Assembly: GCA_021153285.1 (NCBI GenBank)
Contig: JAGKTT010000007.1
Span: forward strand, 1-61,334
Reading direction: 5' to 3'
Origin: Bacteroidia bacterium
GTDB taxonomy: Bacteria > Bacteroidota > Bacteroidia > Bacteroidales > UBA932
DNA length: 61,334 nucleotides
The notes beneath the pieces were generated by a model. That model was not told where the DNA came from and did no database searches. It saw only the letters and a program-made list of their open reading frames with translations. Below are positions 36,476 to 45,460 of the stretch, one piece after another. The position numbers and the translations under genes are program-made. Position 1 is the first letter of the stretch, and each line of letters begins with the position of its first letter.

Positions 36476-38713
36476 TTATCTCATCTTATTGATGGTCTCC
36501 GTCTTGACCTTGAAGAAATTATTGCTTCCTGTGTCCATAAGACGATATTCTCCGTGATTTCCCCAGCCTGCAGGCTTGTCCTCTATCCACATATCTTCAC
36601 CTGTGTCATTGCTGACATAAGGAGAAATCTTCTCCTGCCAAGCCTTGATTCGCGGAACACTGGCATTCATATGGAAGAGATCATTAGCCGGATCTGCAAG
36701 TTCCTTCAAGGCATCCTTGTAAATCTGCTTGAAATCGTTGAACTTCATCATCCTTTCCATAAGGAGACCGCTGTCACCCCAGTTGTACGGATCCTGACGG
36801 CCGGCATCGCTCTGGACTCCGCAGTTGGAGCTTGTACCGATGGAGTTGTCGTAATCATACGGGATAAAGAACACTTCGTAGTCATACTGGTCGGTAGTAT
36901 TGAAATACAGATAATAATTGTTTCCGTTGTTCCACATATCATCCCACATTCCGAGAGCTACATTCACAGCATAGGTCTTGAGAAGGAGCTCGACATCGCA
37001 TACCTTATTTATCCATTGGTAGAAGCTTTCATCGCTCTTTCCATTCAGCTTCTGCATAAAATCTCCAAGCTGGATCTTTGCAGCCTCGAAATCCTCCTCG
37101 TCTCCTTTGAACTCATAGGTATAATTGATTCCATTATCCTGATCCCAGTTCATTTTCGAGTACGGTGCAGAATTTCCGCCATCAGTTCTCAGATCAGCAG
37201 GACCGTTCACGCCATATACACACTTCCACAGGAAACCATCCTCTTTCTTGAACATTCCGTCAAGACGTTTCTCCACAAACTTGTCATCGACAGGCTCGAT
37301 CATCTCATATACACCATAATATGCAGGCTTTGCGTCACCCTCGATATCCAGCCATACACGGCAATATACATCGTGAGCCGCTGTCCAGATTCCATATCTT
37401 CTGAAAAGATCATAGCTGTAAAGCTCGCGCACATAGCAAGGATCATCCTTGAACCATTTGAGATTCACTTTGCGGATACCGTTGATCGTATGGTCATTAT
37501 CCTTATGATATTTGCGGAAATTGATTCCGAAATGGCAGTGATGCCAGTCTGGATTCACGGAATTATGATCCTGTCCTCTATTACCCTCAGGTCTTCTGCG
37601 TGATGTATTTCCGCGGAGTCTCACTCCACCGTCTTCGATGAAATGCACCTCGTCTCCTTTTTTATATGTAAAGTCGGCGTGGAAATAATCCACGTTATGG
37701 TCGAACTCATCGTATCGTTTGAGAAGCTTGTTCCACTCATCCTTTGTCATATGAATGGTAATCTCAGGAATCACACTCTCGTCCCATACATAGGTAATGC
37801 CCGGATCATTGATGAATACCGACTGGAAAGTCTTGTCACCGTCCTCGAATGTGATTTCCGGCATCTTCAGAATGGCAGAACGCTTGACGGTATTGGACTT
37901 GTCGGTTTTGAATTCCATTGACTTTCCGTCTGTCGAGTTGATCACCGCAGTAAAGCCTTTTTCAAATACTGTCGGAGGAACGGCAATGATGAATTCAGTG
38001 GCTGCGGTCTTCGAAAGACTTACGCCGTTTCCGCAATTCAGGCTCACGCCTGTCAAAGCCTTGGATTTCATTTCAATCTCAGGTGCGCTACCGTCCGCAT
38101 ATGCAGTGATTTCAGCTTCTCCGGAAAGCGGCTCGGCATTGTGGCCCTTGAGATTGATCGAAGCGACAGTCACATCACCCTTTATCTGGAACATAATCGC
38201 TCCACAGACATTGCGGAATGCAAGATTGCGGCTGTCAGCCTTGCCTGCTGCCACCATAGGGAATGCTTCAGGACCGAATGATTCTTTGGCATAAGCCTGA
38301 TGTTCAGGGAGTTCCACTTCTTCCAGAAGATACACACCGGCAGAAGTCTCATTACATATTACCGACTTATCGAAAGGATAATATGCGACATTAGCAGAAA
38401 TCGAGGCTTCTGTAACATCCTTGTTTGACACAGTCTCCACATACTCGAAAATACCGGAAGTCTTTCCGACCGCCTCAGTCGAGACCTTGAACTTAGATCC
38501 GACAGTGGTAGCCTCGAAAGCAATGATCTGGTCATCTTCTGACCAAAGGACCTTATTGTCCTGACTTAATTCCGTCTTGGTCTCAGATAGATTTTCCAAT
38601 GTAACATTGAAGGCAGGATGAAGGGGGCTGTTCACGCCAGGACCTACAGGTTCCTCCTGACACCCGATGAAAGCCAGCACAGGAGCCAGCACCAATGGCA
38701 ATATTCTTTTCAT
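36476..38713 (-). CDS. CotH-type kinase-fold lipoprotein with fimbrillin-like N-terminal module
   Basis: A 745-residue lipoprotein (MKRILPLVLAPVLAFIGCQE, lipobox FIGC). Residues 25-290 are the same N-terminal module as in the proteins at 18541 and 48120 (VLWSEDDQIIAFEA, FIIAVPPTVFEKGFTAVI). From about 300 the CotH region follows: EITIHMTKDEWNKLLKRYDE, GINFRKYHKDNDHTINGI, KVNLKWFKDDPCYVRELYS, YYGVYEMIEPVDDKFVEK, and the metal site region FFIPYDYDNSIGTSSN. Spore-coat CotH is a protein kinase; for Bacteroidales relatives the target is unknown. Probably displayed on the surface. Own promoter. Confidence 0.85.
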   Translation of the reverse strand: MKRILPLVLAPVLAFIGCQEEPVGPGVNSPLHPAFNVTLENLSETKTELSQDNKVLWSEDDQIIAFEATTVGSKFKVSTEAVGKTSGIFEYVETVSNKDVTEASISANVAYYPFDKSVICNETSAGVYLLEEVELPEHQAYAKESFGPEAFPMVAAGKADSRNLAFRNVCGAIMFQIKGDVTVASINLKGHNAEPLSGEAEITAYADGSAPEIEMKSKALTGVSLNCGNGVSLSKTAATEFIIAVPPTVFEKGFTAVINSTDGKSMEFKTDKSNTVKRSAILKMPEITFEDGDKTFQSVFINDPGITYVWDESVIPEITIHMTKDEWNKLLKRYDEFDHNVDYFHADFTYKKGDEVHFIEDGGVRLRGNTSRRRPEGNRGQDHNSVNPDWHHCHFGINFRKYHKDNDHTINGIRKVNLKWFKDDPCYVRELYSYDLFRRYGIWTAAHDVYCRVWLDIEGDAKPAYYGVYEMIEPVDDKFVEKRLDGMFKKEDGFLWKCVYGVNGPADLRTDGGNSAPYSKMNWDQDNGINYTYEFKGDEEDFEAAKIQLGDFMQKLNGKSDESFYQWINKVCDVELLLKTYAVNVALGMWDDMWNNGNNYYLYFNTTDQYDYEVFFIPYDYDNSIGTSSNCGVQSDAGRQDPYNWGDSGLLMERMMKFNDFKQIYKDALKELADPANDLFHMNASVPRIKAWQEKISPYVSNDTGEDMWIEDKPAGWGNHGEYRLMDTGSNNFFKVKTETINKMR

Positions 38714-38733
38714 AAATTTGACTTAAAGGTCGG

Positions 38734-38741
38734 CAAAGGTA
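38734..38741 (-). promoter_or_regulatory. -7 box (TACCTTTG) of the CotH lipoprotein gene
   Basis: Minus-strand TACCTTTG 21 bases before ATG 38713, right after the stop of the peroxiredoxin gene. Confidence 0.65.
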
Positions 38742-38754
38742 AGAAATTTATAGA

Positions 38755-39201
38755 TTAATTCAGTATCTGGTCTGCGTGGTTTTTGGTGTCGACTTTCTCG
38801 ATTATTCTTTCAAGGATTCCTTCTTCGTTGAAAATAAATGTCCTGCGGATAGTACCGAAAACTGTCTTTCCATACATCTTCTTCTCTCCCCAGGCCCCGA
38901 AAGCCTGAAGCATCTGAGTGGAAGTATCCGAAAGAAGAGTAAAAGGCAATTCATATTTATCTATGAATTTCTTATGTGATGCCGCGCTGTCTTTGCTTAC
39001 TCCGACGATATTGTATCCCTTCGCAAGAAGAGCCTCATAACTGTCCCTGATGCTGCAAGCCTCTGCCGTACATCCGCTTGTATTGTCCTTAGGATAGAAA
39101 TAAACCACTGTTTTCTTTCCCATAAGGTCTTTCGAACTGACCTTATTGCCGTCCTGATCCACAACTTCGAAATCAGGCATTCTGTCTCCGATCTTCAACA
39201 T
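38755..39201 (-). CDS. bcp: Thioredoxin-dependent thiol peroxidase (Bcp/PrxQ peroxiredoxin)
   Basis: A 148-residue peroxiredoxin reducing hydrogen and organic peroxides. The active site is VYFYPKDNTSGCTAEACSIR with the peroxidatic Cys in TSGC and a resolving Cys five residues later in EACS, as in PrxQ. The Arg in FGTIRRTFIFNEEG completes the pocket. ATG 39201 (MLKIGDRMPDFEV) is used; the longer frame begins with TTG. Cytosolic antioxidant. Confidence 0.93.
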   Translation of the reverse strand: MLKIGDRMPDFEVVDQDGNKVSSKDLMGKKTVVYFYPKDNTSGCTAEACSIRDSYEALLAKGYNIVGVSKDSAASHKKFIDKYELPFTLLSDTSTQMLQAFGAWGEKKMYGKTVFGTIRRTFIFNEEGILERIIEKVDTKNHADQILN

Positions 39202-39268
39202 AATGTTCAATATTTAGAATTCATAAAAATACATACAATCCGGGAATTATGCAAATACCGTATCAAAA

Positions 39269-39575
39269 GTAATGATATGCTCGTTTACTCTATAATGGTC
39301 ATCATTAATGTCCCGGAAGTAGCAGAGTAAGCCATATCGGGACGCACCGCTGGAGAAATATCACAGCGTGATTGAGCAGTCAGCGGCCATATTTGCCGGC
39401 CACGGTGCAATGTAATTGAAGCGTCGGTGCATCTTCTTTGATTTTCAGATACCGACGCTCCCGTTTTGGTATCAATAGAGATGTTTTTGTGAGCGTGGGA
39501 AGACGATTTGCCTTATTTAGGGACCGACGGTGTCGCTTATGCTTAGACACATACTTCTGCGACTGCCTTGAAATA
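39269..39575 (-). repeat. Noncoding dispersed repeat, copy 2 (inverted relative to copy 1)
   Basis: About 300 bases matching 26088-26330 in reverse orientation, with shared end blocks CTATAATGGTCATCATTAAT, GTCGGTGCATCTTC and GCTTAGACACATAC. It carries the same GCGTCGGT/ACCGACGC hairpin. This copy has about 60 extra bases around the palindromic TTTGCCGGCCACGG. It lies in a 530-base gap; the reading frame across it is not convincing as a gene. Confidence 0.75.
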
Positions 39576-39704
39576 AGCAAGTTTTGCACGATTCAGGCCC
39601 GAGCGCTGCATTGCACTGAAAAAAAGCTCTCTTTGTTCATTCCCTATCAAAATGCCCCATCCGCCACAGATGATTACGGTATTGCAATTGTCCCTGCCAT
39701 TTCT

Positions 39705-39712
39705 TACCTTTA
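39705..39712 (+). promoter_or_regulatory. Probable -7 box (TACCTTTA) of the phosphatase-to-DUF2130 operon
   Basis: TACCTTTA differs from TAnnTTTG at one base and lies 22 bases before ATG 39734, with ATTGCAA about 20 bases upstream. The same TACCTTTAC occurs before the ketopantoate reductase gene. Confidence 0.45.
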
Positions 39713-39733
39713 CAAGATAATGTGAATATCTGT

Positions 39734-40225
39734 ATGGTCAAGATAATGTTTCTATGCCACGGCAATATATGCAGAAGTCCGATGGCTGAATATGTGATGA
39801 AGGATCTGGTGGAAAAGGCCGGCCTGGAAAAGTATTTCGATATTTCTTCGGGAGCTGTTTCCGATGAGGAATGGTTCAATCCGATCTATCCTCCTGCACA
39901 AAGAAAACTTCGCGAGAAGGGAGTGCGCTTCGGTAATCACAGCGCACACAAGATTTCACCCGCTGAATTTAAAGAACAGGATCTGATCATCGTTATGGAC
40001 AGATCGAACCTCAGGTGGCTGGAAAGAATCGTAGGAGATTATTCTGAAGTGGCTGCAGGTGATACTTTGAAAGATTCGGACATAACAGGGAAGGTGCATA
40101 TGATGATGGAGTTTGCCGGACTATGCCGCGATGTGGCTGATCCTTGGTATACAGGGGATTTCGAGCAGACATATCAGGATGTTATGGCAGGATGTCAAGG
40201 ATTGTTGGAAAAAATCAAGATATGA
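39734..40225 (+). CDS. Low-molecular-weight protein-tyrosine phosphatase
   Basis: A 163-residue enzyme with the signature loop FLCHGNICRSPMAEY at the N-terminus (C-x5-R plus S) and the general-acid Asp in VADPWYTGDFEQTY. The length fits the family. It removes phosphate from tyrosine or small phosphate esters. First gene of an operon; its stop overlaps the next start by four bases (ATGA). The ATG at 39734 places the catalytic loop correctly; the longer frame starts at GTG. Confidence 0.92.
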   Translation: MVKIMFLCHGNICRSPMAEYVMKDLVEKAGLEKYFDISSGAVSDEEWFNPIYPPAQRKLREKGVRFGNHSAHKISPAEFKEQDLIIVMDRSNLRWLERIVGDYSEVAAGDTLKDSDITGKVHMMMEFAGLCRDVADPWYTGDFEQTYQDVMAGCQGLLEKIKI

Positions 40226-40632
40226 ATATGAAGAAGATCTATTTTGCAGGATCCATCCGCGGCGGCCGTATTGATGCGGAACTGTACGGAAGGCTTATAA
40301 AACATATGCAGAAAGACAATATTGTCCTGACAGAACATATTGGAAGCCCTCATCTGAACCTTATGGAACAGGGTAAAAGGGATATTGACATATACGATCA
40401 AGATACAGCCTGGCTGCGCGAAAGCGATATAGTCATCGCGGAATGTACGTGCCCGTCTTTAGGAGTAGGATACGAAATGGCATATGCCGAGAAGATCGGC
40501 AAGCCTTGCCACATCTTCTACGACAGAAGCAAGGCCCAGCTCTCGGCAATGCTGACCGGCAATCCGTATTTCTGCATCCATCCTTATGAAAACGAAGCTG
40601 AGATATATGATGCTTTAAACTCAATACTATGA
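40222..40632 (+). CDS. Nucleoside 2-deoxyribosyltransferase-like protein
   Basis: A 136-residue protein of the Nuc_deoxyrib_tr/DNPH1 (Rcl) type: KKIYFAGSIRGGRIDAELYG with the substrate loop, HIGSPHLNLME, the catalytic-type Asp/Glu in RESDIVIAECTCPSLGVGYE and the helix AYAEKIGKPCHIFYDRSKA. It would cleave or exchange the base of (deoxy)nucleoside monophosphates. ATG 40222 overlaps the upstream stop; the next gene also overlaps by four bases, so translation of the chain is coupled. Confidence 0.82.
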   Translation: MNMKKIYFAGSIRGGRIDAELYGRLIKHMQKDNIVLTEHIGSPHLNLMEQGKRDIDIYDQDTAWLRESDIVIAECTCPSLGVGYEMAYAEKIGKPCHIFYDRSKAQLSAMLTGNPYFCIHPYENEAEIYDALNSIL

Positions 40633-41231
40633 AAAACAGAATTTTACTTATCGTCCTCGCGGCATTGACACTTACGACTATGAATTCCTGCACAAACTCT
40701 GGAGGCAGCCCTGCGGACGCTGTCCTCGAAAACATCCACAACAGAAAAAGCGTACGTCAGTTCACATCAGAACCGGTATCTGACGAAAACATCGAAACAA
40801 TGCTAAGGGCGGCAATGGCTGCGCCTACAGCAGTAAACTATCAGCCTTGGAGATTCGTGGTTGTCACAGAGCGCGAGCGGCTTGATGCAATGGCCGAAAT
40901 TCTCCCTTACGCAAAAATGCTCAAGCAGGCCCCGCTTGCAATCGTCGTATGCGGTGAAACGGCCTGGTTCGAAGGAAAGGAAAATCCTTACTGGCAGCAG
41001 GATTGTTCGGCAGCAACTCAGAATATCCTTCTGGCTGCAGAAGCATTAGGACTGGGAGCTGTGTGGACAGGAGTATATCCGAATATGGAACTTGCCAGAC
41101 CGCTTGGCGAATTCCTCGGTCTTCCTGCTGACGTACAGCCTCTCTGCACGATTCCGATCGGACATCACGACGGAAGCACTCAGCCAAGGGACAAATGGAA
41201 ACCGGAAAACATCCACTATAATAAATGGTAA
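40629..41231 (+). CDS. Nitroreductase-family lipoprotein
   Basis: A 200-residue flavoprotein: NRKSVRQFTSEPVSDENIE, MLRAAMAAPTAVNYQPWRFV (FMN phosphate and isoalloxazine contacts), QDCSAATQNILLAAEALGL and GAVWTGVYPN are nitroreductase motifs. An N-terminal signal with MNSCTN near residue 19-24 suggests export as a lipoprotein, unusual for a flavoenzyme but common in Bacteroidales relatives. It lies in the operon with four-base overlap upstream. Confidence 0.85.
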   Translation: MKNRILLIVLAALTLTTMNSCTNSGGSPADAVLENIHNRKSVRQFTSEPVSDENIETMLRAAMAAPTAVNYQPWRFVVVTERERLDAMAEILPYAKMLKQAPLAIVVCGETAWFEGKENPYWQQDCSAATQNILLAAEALGLGAVWTGVYPNMELARPLGEFLGLPADVQPLCTIPIGHHDGSTQPRDKWKPENIHYNKW

Positions 41232-42571
41232 ACCAGATAAAGTTCCATATGAAAGAGCTTAAATGCCCGAAATGCGGGAATGTATTTACAGTAGATGAAG
41301 CGGACTATGCGTCAATAGTCAGCCAGGTGAGGAATGCAGAGTTTGAAGAAGAGCTTGCACGCCGCCTTAGGGAGATGCAGGGCATTCAGGATGCCAGGCA
41401 GAAGGTCAAGGATGCAGAAGTCCGCGAGAATTTCGGGAAAAAGATCAATGAAAAGGAAAAGGCTATCCTTGAGAAAGAACAGGAAATCAGCCGTCTGAAG
41501 GCCAGCCTGGAGGGCATACAGGAAAAGACCAGGCTGGAAATCGAGAAAGCCGTATCCGCCAAAAATCTGGAAATAGCCTCATTGCAGAGCACCATAAAGA
41601 TCAACGAATCCGAGAAGGAAAAAGCTATAATGATGGTCAAAAGCTCTAAAGATATGGAAATTGCGGAGCTCAAAAACAGGAATAGTCTGGCCCAGAGCAA
41701 GGCTGAGATTCAGAAGACAGCGCTCAAAGATGAGTACGAGGCCAAGCTGAAACTGGCACAGGAGCAGGTGGACTACTATAAGGACCTGAAGATCAGAATG
41801 TCCACAAAGATGGTCGGCGAGACCCTCGAAGCCCACTGCAGCAATATCTTCAATGGCCAGATGCGTCCTCTTTTCCCTAATGCCTACTTTGAAAAGGACA
41901 ATGACGCCTCTGGTGGCAGCAAAGGAGACTTCATATTCCGGGACTACGACGGTGACACTGAGTATATCTCCATAATGTTCGAGATGAAGAACGAAATGGA
42001 TGAGACTGCCACCAAGCACAAAAACGAGGATTTTTTCAGGAAACTTGACGCGGACAGAAGGGCAAAAGGCTGCGAATATGCCGTGCTTGTATCGCTCCTG
42101 GAACCTGATAACGAGCTTTATAACAATGGAATCGTCGATGTTTCATACCGATTCCCGAAAATGTACGTCATACGTCCTCAGTTCTTTATGCCGATAGTCA
42201 CCCTCCTTTCCAATGCTGCAAGAAAGTCTATCGAGTACAAAAGAGAACTGGCCATTGCCCGAAGTCAGTCGATAGACATCACCAACTTCGAGAGCAAGCT
42301 TATGGAATTCAAGGATAAATTCGGCAAGAACTATGAGCTTGCCAGCAGGAGATTCCAGGAAGCGATCAAGGAGATCGACAAATCCATTGCGGCGCTTCAG
42401 AAGACAAAAGAAGCGCTTATGGGTTCCGAAAACAATCTGCGCCTGGCACACGACAAGGCTGAAGACCTTACCATCAGGAAGCTTACCTACAAGAACCCTA
42501 CAATGAAGGCTCTTTTCGATCAGGCCAGAGAAGCTGACCCGGTAGATGAGCAGCAAGGATCTCATCCATAA
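41225..42571 (+). CDS. DUF2130 protein with coiled coil and nuclease-like domain
   Basis: A 448-residue protein. It starts with a small zinc-ribbon-like motif (LKCPKCGNVF; only one CxxC pair seen), then a long coiled coil (about residues 35-195, rich in E, K and A). The DUF2130 domain follows with KMVGETLEAHCSNIFN, GSKGDFIFRDYDGDTEYISI, MFEMKNEMDETATKHKNEDF and FRKLDADRRAKGCEYAVLVS. The D-x(n)-E-x-K pattern in this region resembles restriction-endonuclease-type nucleases. Function unproven. The start overlaps the nitroreductase stop by seven bases; it is the last gene of the operon. Its 3' end overlaps the convergent oxidoreductase by 74 bases. Confidence 0.85.
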   Translation: MVNQIKFHMKELKCPKCGNVFTVDEADYASIVSQVRNAEFEEELARRLREMQGIQDARQKVKDAEVRENFGKKINEKEKAILEKEQEISRLKASLEGIQEKTRLEIEKAVSAKNLEIASLQSTIKINESEKEKAIMMVKSSKDMEIAELKNRNSLAQSKAEIQKTALKDEYEAKLKLAQEQVDYYKDLKIRMSTKMVGETLEAHCSNIFNGQMRPLFPNAYFEKDNDASGGSKGDFIFRDYDGDTEYISIMFEMKNEMDETATKHKNEDFFRKLDADRRAKGCEYAVLVSLLEPDNELYNNGIVDVSYRFPKMYVIRPQFFMPIVTLLSNAARKSIEYKRELAIARSQSIDITNFESKLMEFKDKFGKNYELASRRFQEAIKEIDKSIAALQKTKEALMGSENNLRLAHDKAEDLTIRKLTYKNPTMKALFDQAREADPVDEQQGSHP

Positions 42572-43556
42572 TCTCAAGAACAGTAAGAGAGGTCTGAAGA
42601 GAATTCTGCAAGGATTCCTTCAGACCTTTTTCTATAAGATCGGCGAATTCCTTGAATTCATAATAATACTCATTATACGGAAGTCCTTCACTGACAAGAG
42701 TACGACCTGGCTTAGGTCCCTGTCCGGAAGTCGGTGTTGCGTGCGGAATGATTTCAGCCTTTCGGGCAATATGGATCTCGTCCAATATCAGATTACCCTT
42801 TTCTCCTGCGATTTCAGTCGGCTGGAAACTGTCGTATGTCTTGGACCAGGCCAGAACTGCATCCATTCCATCATAGCCCAGATAAGCTGTTCCCTGGACA
42901 TCAGAAACACCCTCTGCAGTAGTGACTGTCTGCATATTGGCCTGTATCTTGGACGGCTTACCGAACAAAGCTACCATTGGATACAAGGTATAAACGCCCA
43001 CATCACGCAATGCCCCGGCGGTTCCTGGCTTGAAAGACGTAGCCACCTCTCCCCTTTTCAAGGCTTCATACTTGGTGGAGTACTGGCAGAAATATGAACT
43101 GTACTGACGCACAGGAGCAATCTCGGCGATACGGTCGGCCACAACACGGAAATTCGGATTCAGAGTAGACACCATAGCTTCCATAAGAAGACAACCGCTG
43201 GCCTCGGCAGCCTCAATCATCTTTCTTCCTTCAACGGCATTCAGCGCCAATGGCTTTTCACAAAGCACGTGCTTGCCGGCTTCAAGTGCTTTGAGAGTAT
43301 ATTCGCAATGGGTCTGATTCGGAGTACCTATATATATTGCATCGACATCCGGATCGGCAGCCATTTGATCTACTGATGTATATACCTTTGCTCTCTCCGC
43401 CAACGGATTACGCGCTATAAAAACTTTAGCCGCGTCCTCCGTTCTCGAGCATACTGCTGTAACTGTGATTCTTGGGTCCTGAGCCGCACCTTTCAGGACC
43501 CAGTCACTGATTCTTCCTGTCCCGATTACTCCGAATCTAATCATATCTATGATCAT
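42498..43556 (-). CDS. Gfo/Idh/MocA-family oxidoreductase
   Basis: A 352-residue NAD(P)-dependent sugar dehydrogenase type protein. Rossmann motif RFGVIGTGRISDWVLKGA near the N-terminus, then IYIGTPNQTHCEYTLKALEA, the conserved EKP in HVLCEKPLALNAVEGRKM, and a C-terminal alpha/beta domain with GALRDVGVYTLYPMVALFG. No signal peptide. The stop of the upstream gene and this ATG overlap in TGATG, so the pair is translationally coupled; a second ATG at 43544 is also possible. It probably acts on a sugar or inositol together with the isomerase next door. Confidence 0.85.
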   Translation of the reverse strand: MIIDMIRFGVIGTGRISDWVLKGAAQDPRITVTAVCSRTEDAAKVFIARNPLAERAKVYTSVDQMAADPDVDAIYIGTPNQTHCEYTLKALEAGKHVLCEKPLALNAVEGRKMIEAAEASGCLLMEAMVSTLNPNFRVVADRIAEIAPVRQYSSYFCQYSTKYEALKRGEVATSFKPGTAGALRDVGVYTLYPMVALFGKPSKIQANMQTVTTAEGVSDVQGTAYLGYDGMDAVLAWSKTYDSFQPTEIAGEKGNLILDEIHIARKAEIIPHATPTSGQGPKPGRTLVSEGLPYNEYYYEFKEFADLIEKGLKESLQNSLQTSLTVLEIMDEILAAHLPGQLLWPDRKEPSL

Positions 43557-45298
43557 CAATATTTTGCATTCCTGAGATAAAGAGCACTTTCGCGAAGGCC
43601 TTTAAGGATGTTCGGAGAGCTCGCATCTTCCATCTCCACGACAATAGCTTTAGTTCCAGCCTTTGGGAAATTACGGAAAATCGGTTCGAAACCGACCATT
43701 CCACTCTGGCCTATCTCCCTCTTGTCCTTGATGTGAAGTACCTCGAAGCGACCCGGATACTTATTCATATAATCCACCGGAGCAGCACCTCCTACCACTG
43801 CCCAATATACATCCATTTCAACGAAAACCTTCGCCGGGTCCGTATTGGCAAGGAAATAATCCATCATTGTAGTATCGCCGATTCTTTCGAATTCGTGAGC
43901 GTGGTTATGATAGCCGAAACGAATGCCTGCAGCATTGCATTTAGCTCCGATTGCATCGAGATATTCCGCCATAACCTTAAGTTCCTGCTCATTCGAAAGT
44001 TTCTGAGAATACGACATCACCAGTCTTGGAACACCTGCCCTCTTATGGGTCTCGATACAGAGATCCCACCATTTGAGAGCTTCTGTAAAATCTCCTGAAG
44101 CAAGTTCAGCAGCCGTAAGCGGTCTGGTAGTATGGGATGACATAAACTCCAGTCCGGCTTCATTCAATACTGTCCTGAAATCCTCCGGCTCCATTCCTGA
44201 GAATCTGCCGTTGTCATAACTTGCAGCCTCAGCACCGGTATAACCCATCTGGGCAAGGCGTCCGAGCACATATTTATGATTCTTAGCGAAAAGCTCCGGT
44301 GTTCCTATGAGCTGACGTGCAGAATAGAGCTGAACAGCCATTTCTCTCTTTGGGGCAGTGATCTCTTCTTCCAGACGATAGCTTACATAAGCAAACTTCC
44401 TGCTGTCCGGACTCCACGAATTGACATTGATAGTACCCTGGCCGCCAAAGAGTTCCACAAGAACCTCAGGCTCACCTCCTTCAGCCGGAATCATCCTGAG
44501 CTGTACATTCAGATTGGCAATATGTTCTCCCGGTGCGAGTTCATAATCGTGATATGCGATATAAACCACCTTCTCTCCGTCCGGAGAAATATGAGGGAAC
44601 CACGAGTTCATATTCTCGTCGAATGTCATCTGGGTCTGCTGCTTGCCATTGGTCTTCATACGCCACACCTGCATCCTGCCCGTCCTGACACTGTTGAACC
44701 AGATATGCTTGCCATCCATACTGTACTCCGGGCCATCATCAAGACCGGGGGCATCGGTCAACCGCACTTCCTTTCCTCCTTTTACCGGCATCGCATAAAC
44801 ATCCGCCTCATTATCAGGACCTCGGAATGCACAATAGGCAATTGTCTTTCCGTCAGGACTGATTCCGTGAAGATAACTTGGACCAATCGGGGTTATCTTC
44901 TTAGGCTCGCCGCCTTCAAAAGGCACGGTGAACACATACGAGCTCCACCCTTTGCTTGCAGGATCATTGCTGCTGAGTGCGATCCACTTGCCGTCTGCCG
45001 AAATCACGTGGTCATTGTTACATTGATTGATCGAACCCGTATTGATCTCGATCAAGTCAGTAGACCCATCAGGAGAAATTTTATAAAGACGGCCATTCTT
45101 ATTGACTATCAGCCATTTGCCATCCGGTGTCCAGTTAGGAGCCTCGATAAGGAACGGAAATTCCTTTACGATTTGATGCGTCCTTGTTTCAAGGTCGTAG
45201 ACCTCCAGATAGCTGACTACCTTCGTAGAATGCTGGGCAGCTGCATCAATTGTCCCAGCAATGGCAAGAATGCCTGTAAGAATCGATTTCAGTTTCAT
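43556..45298 (-). CDS. Fusion of TolB-like beta-propeller and sugar phosphate isomerase/epimerase TIM barrel, exported
   Basis: A 580-residue protein with signal peptide MKLKSILTGILAIAGTIDAA (cleavage near AAAQH). Residues 25-305 are a six-bladed TolB/WD40-like propeller with repeats such as APNWTPDGKWLIVNKNGRLY, HGISPDGKTIAYCAF and FPHISPDGEKVVYIAY. Residues 310-580 are a xylose-isomerase-like barrel: MAVQLYSARQLIGT, LAQMGYTGAEAASYDNGRF, IRFGYHNHAHEFERIGD, VEMDVYWAVVGG, and HIKDKREIGQSG with acid and His metal ligands. Such barrels act as sugar isomerases or epimerases. Export, and coupling to an oxidoreductase, suggest sugar processing; the propeller may bind the substrate. ATG 45298 fits a promoter at 45327. 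Confidence 0.82.
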   Translation of the reverse strand: MKLKSILTGILAIAGTIDAAAQHSTKVVSYLEVYDLETRTHQIVKEFPFLIEAPNWTPDGKWLIVNKNGRLYKISPDGSTDLIEINTGSINQCNNDHVISADGKWIALSSNDPASKGWSSYVFTVPFEGGEPKKITPIGPSYLHGISPDGKTIAYCAFRGPDNEADVYAMPVKGGKEVRLTDAPGLDDGPEYSMDGKHIWFNSVRTGRMQVWRMKTNGKQQTQMTFDENMNSWFPHISPDGEKVVYIAYHDYELAPGEHIANLNVQLRMIPAEGGEPEVLVELFGGQGTINVNSWSPDSRKFAYVSYRLEEEITAPKREMAVQLYSARQLIGTPELFAKNHKYVLGRLAQMGYTGAEAASYDNGRFSGMEPEDFRTVLNEAGLEFMSSHTTRPLTAAELASGDFTEALKWWDLCIETHKRAGVPRLVMSYSQKLSNEQELKVMAEYLDAIGAKCNAAGIRFGYHNHAHEFERIGDTTMMDYFLANTDPAKVFVEMDVYWAVVGGAAPVDYMNKYPGRFEVLHIKDKREIGQSGMVGFEPIFRNFPKAGTKAIVVEMEDASSPNILKGLRESALYLRNAKY

Positions 45299-45326
45299 TG
45301 TTCTATCGTTTATGGTTTGGGGCATT

Positions 45327-45334
45327 CAAATATA
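45327..45334 (-). promoter_or_regulatory. -7 box (TATATTTG) of the propeller-isomerase/oxidoreductase operon
   Basis: Minus-strand TATATTTG 29 bases before ATG 45298. Confidence 0.65.
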
Positions 45335-45460
45335 GTGAAAAAAACATTTGTTTCTAAGCCTATGGCACAGTTCTCACTTGAGACTTTCCAAGAAATATAC
45401 TTTTTTAAAAATAAGTTGCTACCTTTACAATGTATTAATAACCTATCAATAAAGAAAAAT

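Noticed and set aside
36290..37603. 437-codon plus-strand open frame
   Set aside because: It lies opposite the CotH and OmpA genes, which have signal peptides, promoters and clear families; the frame is a shadow caused by codon bias.
38734..38741. Possible single operon of peroxiredoxin and CotH genes
   Set aside because: Peroxiredoxin ends 42 bases before CotH would need to start, but the order on the minus strand puts peroxiredoxin upstream with a clear separate -7 box for CotH between them.
44276..45460. Long plus-strand open frame upstream of the ketopantoate reductase start
   Set aside because: It is antisense to the propeller-isomerase gene and its translation has no protein-family features; the real start is the ATG at 45461.
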